A DNA stretch of 52,545 nt from Methylobacterium longum (GTDB lineage Bacteria; Pseudomonadota; Alphaproteobacteria; Rhizobiales; Beijerinckiaceae), in assembly GCF_022179385.1 (NCBI RefSeq), contig NZ_BPQS01000036.1, forward strand, positions 1-52,545. The letters are read 5' to 3'. The position numbers and the translations under genes were made by a program. The notes below the pieces were generated by a model. The model did not search any database, was not told the origin of the DNA, and was given only the letters and a program-made list of their open reading frames with translations. Shown here one piece after another: positions 46,795-52,545 of the stretch. How positions within the stretch are numbered: the stretch's first letter is position 1; the number at the start of each line of letters is the position of its first letter.

Positions 46795-46970
46795 TGAACC
46801 GCCCCGGGTTTTCCGGAGTCTCCAACTCTTGAGAGACTGGAGCCATGACGAAGCATACCCCACCGTTTTCCCCTGAGGTCCGCGAGCGGGCTGTCCGGAT
46901 GGTCCGGGAGCATCGGGGCGAGCACGGCTCACCCTGGGCCGCGATGCAGTCGATCGCGGGCAAGATCGGC
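46795..46970 (+). mobile_element. IS3 family left-end fragment (copy 2)
   Basis: The fragment starts TGAACCGCCCCGGG like the copy at 19289 and contains the OrfA start (MTKHTPPFSPEVRERAVRMV, then REHRGEHGSPWAAMQSIAGK). It is longer than copy 1 and stops at about 46970 at a junction with an IS1182-type fragment. OrfB is missing. Confidence 0.75.
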
Positions 46971-47257
46971 CATGACGTCGACCCGCTCCTCACAGGCGCG
47001 GGCGAGCTGGCGCGAGGAGTACAGGCCGCGGCTGTAGTCGTCGAGTAGCAGGGCCACCATCATGCCGGGATGGTAGGGCGGGTACCCGCACACGCGCGCT
47101 CCTCCGTGTAGGTGTCGAGGATGGCCGAGAGGTCGAGCGCTTCCCGCACCGTGTCGCGCACGAAGTGCGCCATGTGCCCGGGCGGTACGAACTCGTGCAG
47201 CGAGGGCGGTAGCAGCCAGCCCTGATCGACATCCCACGCGCGAAACACCTTGGCCAT
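46971..47257 (-). pseudogene. IS1182 family transposase, N-terminal remnant with frameshift
   Basis: From an ATG at 47257 on the minus strand the frame reads MAKVFRAWDVDQGWLLPPSL and HEFVPPGHMAHFVRDTVREA. After a frameshift it continues YHPGMMVALLLDDYSRGLYS, SRQLARACEERVDVMA. This is the standard N-terminus of IS1182 transposases. It ends at the IS3 fragment. Together with the C-terminal remnant at 15169 it shows that this IS family was active here. The element end probably lies near 47320. Confidence 0.75.
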
Positions 47258-47320
47258 GAGCCGAGTGAAGCACCCTTTCGATCCGCCGTCGAGGGGATTA
47301 CTCAGACAGGCTCCTAGGCA

Positions 47321-47989
47321 CCTTGTTGAACCCGTAGGCCCTCAGACCGTTCAGGAGGCTCGCCAGCGGCCGGCATAGCTCAGCCAATTTGAGTACTCGG
47401 AGCAGCCTTTCGGCCGTCTACGATCGCGCTACGCAGTCTGAAATCCAGCCTCTTGCCTGCGCGATGGATCACGGCTCCAGGTGAACACGCTAGCTGCTTA
47501 TGGTGGCACGACTTTTCACTCGTACTCATGCGGTCGACGTTACCGCCTGCACGATGGACGCCAGCGTGTTCCGCTGGGTGATCCGCTCTCCTGAGGGCGC
47601 AATCGCCGAGCGCTCGCCCCACGCGTTTGCATCTCGCGCGGGAGCCAGGATCTCCGCCGAGTGCTGGTGCCGGGAGTGGTACGCAGACCGGAATCGTAGA
47701 AGCGGCCGGCAGTCTCAGCCGCTCCAGCTCCAGGGCGCATCCCGTCCGCTCTTAAAGCCTTCCTGACTCTGTGCCTTAAGCGACGTCAGGTTACTGGAGC
47801 ACCGCAGCTCCGTACCGCCTCGGGCAGGCAACGCGTCCGCCACACGCGTGCCAACATCCGCAGGAAGGTCACGAAGTTCTCCGCCTGTCAGGTTGAGGGA
47901 CGTCGTTGAGATGCGGCGCGTTGGGCGATCAAAGCCTAGGCGTGGCGGTTCGACGGTGTGCGCCGCCAGTCTGCCAGGAGGGAGCGCTG
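47321..47989. other. gene-free stretch inside the IS mosaic
   Basis: About 670 bases have no recognised gene. The last 100 or so (from about 47886, TGTCAGGTTGAGGGA) may be the left end of the IS481 element, since such ends commonly start TGT. Confidence 0.4.
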
Positions 47990-48976
47990 ATGCTCGCCAT
48001 CCATCCCCAGGCCCGCACGACCCCGGCCGTGCGCGCCGAGATCGCCCGCTCCCACGAGAGCTCCGGCGTACTGGCCAAACGCTATGGCGTCTCCACCGAG
48101 ACCATCCGCAAGTGGCGCAAACGCGGTCCCAATGCGTGCCAGGACCGCTCGGCGCGCCCGCACAAGCTCGCGTGGCGCGCCAGCGATGGGGAGCGCGCCA
48201 TCGTATGCGCGCTCCGCCGCGCCACCGGCTTTCCTCTCGACGTGCTGACCTTCGTGGTCAGCCACTTCTTGCCACACCTGAACCGGGATGCGGTCTACCG
48301 CATCCTCAAGGCCGAGGGCCTCAACCTTCCGCCGTCCACCGAGAAGGTCCGCAAACCGCACGGCAGCTTGAAGGATTACGAGGTCGGCTTCATCCACATC
48401 GACGTGAAGCACCTGCCCAAGCTGCAGGATCGCGACCGCGTCTCGCGCAAGCGCTACCTGTACGTCGCCATCGACCGGGCCTCCCGCTACGTGCATCTCG
48501 CCGTCAAGGACGACGAGACCACGGCCTCGGCGGTGGCCTTCCTCACGGACGCCCTCTAGGCTTTTCCGCTCAAGGTCACGCACGTGCTCACCGACCGCGG
48601 CTCCTGCTTCACGGCCGACGCCTTCGAGCACGCCTGCAAGCGGCACGGTGTACAGCATCGCAAGACGTGTCCCTACACGCCGAAGACCAACGGCATGGTT
48701 GAGCGCTTCAATGGCCGGGTGCAGCGCGAGGTGCTGGGCATCACGCTCTGGAGCCACCAGGATCTTGAGACGCTGCTCTCCGGTTTTAAAGTCGCCTACA
48801 ACCGCCGCTGTCAGCGCGTCCTGAAGGGCCGCTCACCCGATAGGGTATTGCGCGACCGGCTGAAGGCGAAGCTTGAGCTCGCCAAACCCGTCACCAAACC
48901 GCCGGACCCGAATGCACTCCCGAAAGCCCTCAAGGTAGCCGCACGTGCCAAGAAAGTCTCACATCCAGACAGATGA
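47990..48976 (+). pseudogene. IS481 family transposase with a single in-frame amber codon
   Basis: The reading frame starts at an ATG at 47990 (GGAGGGAGC ribosome binding site) and spans about 328 codons, interrupted only by TAG at 48557-48559. The first part has a helix-turn-helix (AKRYGVSTETIRKWRKRGPN) and the first catalytic Asp (VGFIHIDVKHLPKLQD). The second part has VLTDRGSCFTADAFEHACKR (second Asp) and NGMVERFNGRVQREVLGI (catalytic Glu). All DDE residues survive, so inactivation is recent. Whether the stop is ever read through is unknown. Confidence 0.85.
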
Positions 48977-49331
48977 CATGATTTTTACTGTCCAAGAATT
49001 GACAATATTTTAGTAATTCAGAATATAAATCTCAAATATTATGTTTTATCTGATGATTTTGCTTTATTGGCTGTACGGTTATGGCCGTATTGTGCCGATT
49101 TTTTTTAATTTTCACATCGGTCAAAAATATCATTAAGCGATTGAAAAAATGGACAATTTGATTTTTCTACTACCTTTGATGTAGTCCAAAATTACTAGTA
49201 ATTTATCAGTATTCACATCAGCGCTTTAGCCGTTAATATTAGCGACGTCGGTCATGCAGAGCAGAACTCTCGTCTGCGAGCGCCGGCTCAAACGGTCAAT
49301 GAGGCCGTGCATTCATCAACGGAGGCATCTG
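48977..49331. promoter_or_regulatory. AT-rich leader of the Asn-Gly repeat gene cluster
   Basis: About 280 bases (48977-49250) are strikingly AT-rich with several A/T tracts, in sharp contrast to flanking DNA. The stretch lies directly before the first repeat-protein gene and probably holds its promoter. It may also bind a xenogeneic silencer such as a Ros/MucR- or H-NS-like protein (inference). No gene is present. Confidence 0.55.
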
Positions 49332-49718
<387 letters not shown>

Positions 49719-49780
49719 GCCGCGACGATGACCTTGGGAGCGGCCCATCTGGTCGCTCCCGACCTGTTTGCAGGGAGGCG

Positions 49781-50242
<462 letters not shown>

Positions 50243-50724
50243 AAACGTCGACGAGGCTGAGTGTCAAACTTCTTCAAGCTGGAGGAAAAACGTGTCCGGG
50301 TCCGGCCGTAGACGACCCCCAAAGCCGAATTCTCGCCTTCAGACCGTAAACGGTCATGTTTGGTCGGAGGACGAGCAGGCGGGGGCCATCCAGCGTACGC
50401 CGAAACAGCGGCCCGGCCGGAAGAAGGGCGACAGACAGAAGAGCGGGCGGCCGGTCGCACCGCATTACAACTCAGCACCACCCTCTGACTGCCTGGATCC
50501 GTGTTGACGGAAACGGCGATGCTCCAGCTCGGCAGCGTGCTTCGTCCCACCTGTGTGATCGTCGCTTGGCCACCGGCCGCCCTCTCTCGACCGCGGCAGG
50601 CCGCATCCTGAGCCGGTTCCGAGTGCGGCAGGCATGCCACATCTCGGGCTTTGTCCGGAAGCCGAGCGCCTCGCATGCAAACCAGCATCGAAGGAGATTT
50701 CCCAGCATCGAAGGAGATTTCAGC
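50243..50724. other. leader of the third repeat-protein gene
   Basis: The 482 bases hold no recognised gene. Near its end is a duplicated ribosome-binding segment (listed separately). The spacing suggests that the third gene has its own promoter. Confidence 0.5.
50683..50720 (+). repeat. duplicated 18-bp ribosome-binding segment
   Basis: CAGCATCGAAGGAGATTT occurs at 50683-50700 and again at 50703-50720, a 20-bp tandem duplication that includes the AAGGAG ribosome binding site. The second copy leads into the ATG at 50725. The first has no start codon at the right distance. It could act as a ribosome standby site or be neutral slippage. Confidence 0.85.
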
Positions 50725-51222
50725 ATGAACGACTCATTCCGACGCATGGCCGGAGGTGCCTGCATCACTGTCGCGGCGCTGCTCCCGGCCCCCCTCTCGG
50801 CCCAGGTGGTCACGTCGCCCTCGGCCCCCACCGGCCCGGCCAACGGCTGGAGCCCGATGCCGGGTTTCTTCCGGCATCACCACCACATGCCCCCCAGTGG
50901 CGTCACCGTCCCGTTCTGGGCAGGTCACGTGCCTTCCGCAGGCTCCGGCGCCGCTGGTTTGGCTGCAGCGCTCGCACCCGGCGGTGCCGCCGCTCTCAAT
51001 GGGAATGGCATGCCCTCCAACCTAGACCTGATGGGCGGTACCGGCAACGGGAACGGCAATGGCAACACCGGCTCCAACAACGGCAACGGCAATTCAGGCA
51101 ACTTCAACGGCAACGGCAACATCGGCTCCGACAACGGCAACGGCAATCTTACCAACGGGAATGGCAATTTCGGTATCGGCAATGGTGTCGGGAACGGAGA
51201 CGGTAATTATTCAGGGCAGTAA
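50725..51222 (+). CDS. secreted Asn-Gly repeat protein 3 (9-residue repeat, His-rich spacer)
   Basis: The protein has 165 residues from the ATG at 50725. The Sec signal ends ...APLSAQ. A non-repetitive middle follows with FFRHHHHMPPSGVTVPFW, where four adjacent His could bind metal. The C-terminal 70 residues are Asn-Gly repeats, mostly 9-residue units (NGNGNSGNF, NGNGNIGSD). It thus has a distinct head domain in front of a shorter repeat tail, unlike genes 1 and 2. It could be an anchor or nucleator for them (speculative). Confidence 0.82.
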   Translation: MNDSFRRMAGGACITVAALLPAPLSAQVVTSPSAPTGPANGWSPMPGFFRHHHHMPPSGVTVPFWAGHVPSAGSGAAGLAAALAPGGAAALNGNGMPSNLDLMGGTGNGNGNGNTGSNNGNGNSGNFNGNGNIGSDNGNGNLTNGNGNFGIGNGVGNGDGNYSGQ

Positions 51223-51328
51223 TGCGGTGCAGCGATGCGCGAAGAGCGATCCGGTATGGTCTCGCGGCGAGCGCCGATGCTATATCGAAGTTCAAATGGT
51301 GCATCGGCTACACCGCTAGTGCACTGAC

Positions 51329-52150
51329 TCAGACGGATGGTTCAGGGGCTCGGCAGACGACGGCGAGGATGTCGGTGGCCGGCTTGGTCCAGACGAAGGG
51401 TTTGGCGCTCTGGTTGTGCTCGGCGATGTAGCGTTTGATCGCCGCCTGCAGGTCGACGACGCCAGTGAATGAGCCTTGCCGCAGCCGACGACGGGTGAGT
51501 GCTGAGAAGGAGCTCTCGACGGCGTTGAGTCAGGAGGCTGAGGTCGGGGTGAAGTGGAAAATCCAGCGCGGGTGGCGGGCGAGCCAGGTGCCCACCTTCG
51601 GATGTTTGTGGGTGGCGACGTTGTCGAGGATGGCGTGGATCACCTTGCCGGGTGGGACGGCAGCCTCGACAGCGTTGAGGAACCGGATGAACTCGCCGTT
51701 CCGGTGGCGCTGCATGCAGCGGCGAGCACGGTGCCCGCCAAGACGTCGAGGGCCGCAAACAGCGTCGTCGTGCCGTGACGGGTATAGTCGTGGGTCTGGG
51801 CGGCGGGATGGCCGGGGCGAGCAGACGGTCAGGGCGCGTGCGCTCCAGCGCCTGGATCTGGCTCTTCTCGTCGGTGGACAGCACCACCGCGTGGGGGGAT
51901 GGGTCCATGTAGAGACCGACCACGTCCTCGACCTTGGCGGCGTAGGCAGGATCGCGCGAGCGCTTGAACGTACGCAGACGATGCGGCTGTAGGCGGTGAG
52001 CGTCCCAGATCCGCTGCACGGCGCGCAACGAGATCCCGACCGCGTGGGCTACGGCACGGCCGGTCCAGTGGGTGACCTCGCCCGACGGCTCCGAGCAGGT
52101 CAGCGCCAGCACCTCGGCCACCATTTCGGTCGAGTGGGGCGGCGTGCCGG
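51329..52150 (-). pseudogene. IS630 family transposase, frameshifted and with a nonsense codon
   Basis: The minus strand reads VTHWTGRAVAHAVGISLRAV, VVLSTDEKSQIQALERTRPD (first catalytic Asp), then a frameshift. Next come RFLNAVEAAVPPGKVIHAIL, DNVATHKHPKVGTWL (second Asp), a TGA at 51530-51532 replacing Trp, LNAVESSFSALTRRRLRQGS (catalytic Glu), and the native stop at 51329. The N-terminus is lost at about 52150, where an IS256 end begins. Confidence 0.8.
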
Positions 52151-52161
52151 GCGGGCGCGTC

Positions 52162-52337
52162 GGGACTGTAAGGAATTTCGTGTGCGGGCGGCCATAGTGG
52201 ACCCGAAGGAGGTTCCGATGGCACGACGCAAAGCACCCCGTATCCCTGATGCGCTCCTGGACCAGCTGTTGGCCGGGGCTAATCCGAAGACGGCGTTCGA
52301 GGCCGATGGCCTGCTGGACGAGTTGAAGAAGGTCCTG
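52162..52337 (+). mobile_element. IS256 family left-end fragment
   Basis: The end sequence GGGACTGTAAGGAATTTC is typical of IS256 termini. A ribosome binding site (GGAGG) and the transposase N-terminus follow (ATG at 52218; MARRKAPRIPDALLDQLLAG, ANPKTAFEADGLLDELKKVL). IS256 similarity stops at about 52337. Confidence 0.8.
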
Positions 52338-52545
52338 GGCACCGAGGTGCGCATCATGAGCGTACCGTTCGAGGTGGTGGGCGTACTGGACGCCAAGGGG
52401 CCGGATCAGGACGACGTTGTCTTCGTCCCCCTCGAGACGGCCAAGCTGCGCTTCCTCGGCAGCGCCAGCGGGGTCAACCGCGACGCCGTCGCCTACATCG
52501 TCGCCAAGGCCGTCTCGGACGAGGCGATGGGCCGGGCGCGCACGG
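52218..52545 (+). CDS. chimeric frame: IS256 transposase N-terminus joined to a MacB-type ABC permease (partial)
   Basis: The first 40 codons belong to an IS256 transposase. From about 52338 the same frame reads GTEVRIMSVPFEVVGVLDAK, then DQDDVVFVPLETAKLRFLGS and VNRDAVAYIVAKAVSDEAM. This is part of the periplasmic MacB_PCD domain of MacB-type export permeases. The frame is open to the window edge. Native MacB has an ATPase or permease N-terminus here, so this is a deletion or insertion junction. If expressed, the product would lack the ATPase domain and first membrane helix. Confidence 0.75.
   Translation, partial: MARRKAPRIPDALLDQLLAGANPKTAFEADGLLDELKKVLGTEVRIMSVPFEVVGVLDAKGPDQDDVVFVPLETAKLRFLGSASGVNRDAVAYIVAKAVSDEAMGRART

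Overview
The base composition (GC-rich coding DNA broken by a few AT-rich islands), the protein families (TRAP and TAXI solute-binding proteins, DUF5681, GCG_CRPN-type repeat proteins, YciF-like ferritins, a CHASE3/PAS hybrid kinase) and a tRNA-Glu remnant of alphaproteobacterial type suggest a Rhizobiales alphaproteobacterium. Methylobacterium or Methylorubrum is my best guess, inferred from family resemblance only. The window is an accessory region: small catabolic and regulatory islands separated by broken insertion sequences and phage-like remnants.

Positions 1-9.9 kb hold organic-acid metabolism. A TRAP uptake system, a crotonase and an isocitrate-lyase/PEP-mutase-family enzyme lie on the minus strand. 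They diverge from a LacI-type regulator, and a near-palindromic LacI/GntR-like operator sits between them. A DUF485-actP symporter pair follows, behind a good match to a sigma-54 promoter, then two glutathione transferases and an orphan dipeptide-type binding protein. At 10.2-13.3 kb is a large hybrid histidine kinase. Positions 13.8-19.7 kb are IS-rich: an intact IS110 transposase gene, an IS1182 remnant, two solute-binding proteins, a dipeptide permease cut off after about 15 codons, and a DMT transporter cut by an IS3-type end.

Positions 19.7-23.5 kb carry a PAS-LuxR regulator, a Crp-type regulator, and an ADP-ribosylglycohydrolase whose conserved N-terminus lies upstream of its only usable ATG. 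Positions 23.9-28.8 kb form a tightly packed minus-strand cluster. It encodes a class III cyclase/TPR protein, a PAP2/vanadium-haloperoxidase-like enzyme preceded by three tandem modules that resemble phage head-decoration domains, and a peptidase G1-like protein. This looks like the most original gene set here. An integrase at 30.5-31.7 kb sits beside the 3' half of a tRNA-Glu gene, so much of the left part may be one integrated island.

Positions 32.6-40.8 kb look more chromosomal: a metallopeptidase-like DUF4344 protein, an AraC regulator, Gly/Tyr-rich secreted repeat proteins, a phospholipase-A2-like protein, a YciF-like protein and a membrane-anchored TAXI protein. A PPIase-like reading frame is cut at about 41 kb, where a phage-like module starts. 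That module holds DUF5681, a terminase ATPase without a recognisable nuclease domain, a ParB-methyltransferase fusion and an HNH nuclease. Positions 46.5-49.0 kb are a junction-to-junction mosaic of IS481, IS3 and IS1182 pieces.

At 49.3-51.2 kb, behind an AT-rich leader, are three consecutive genes for small secreted proteins built almost entirely of Asn-Gly repeats. They use related 13- and 9-residue registers and recall mycobacterial PPE-MPTR repeats. The window ends in a dead IS630 gene and an IS256 end fused in frame to a MacB-type ABC permease fragment.
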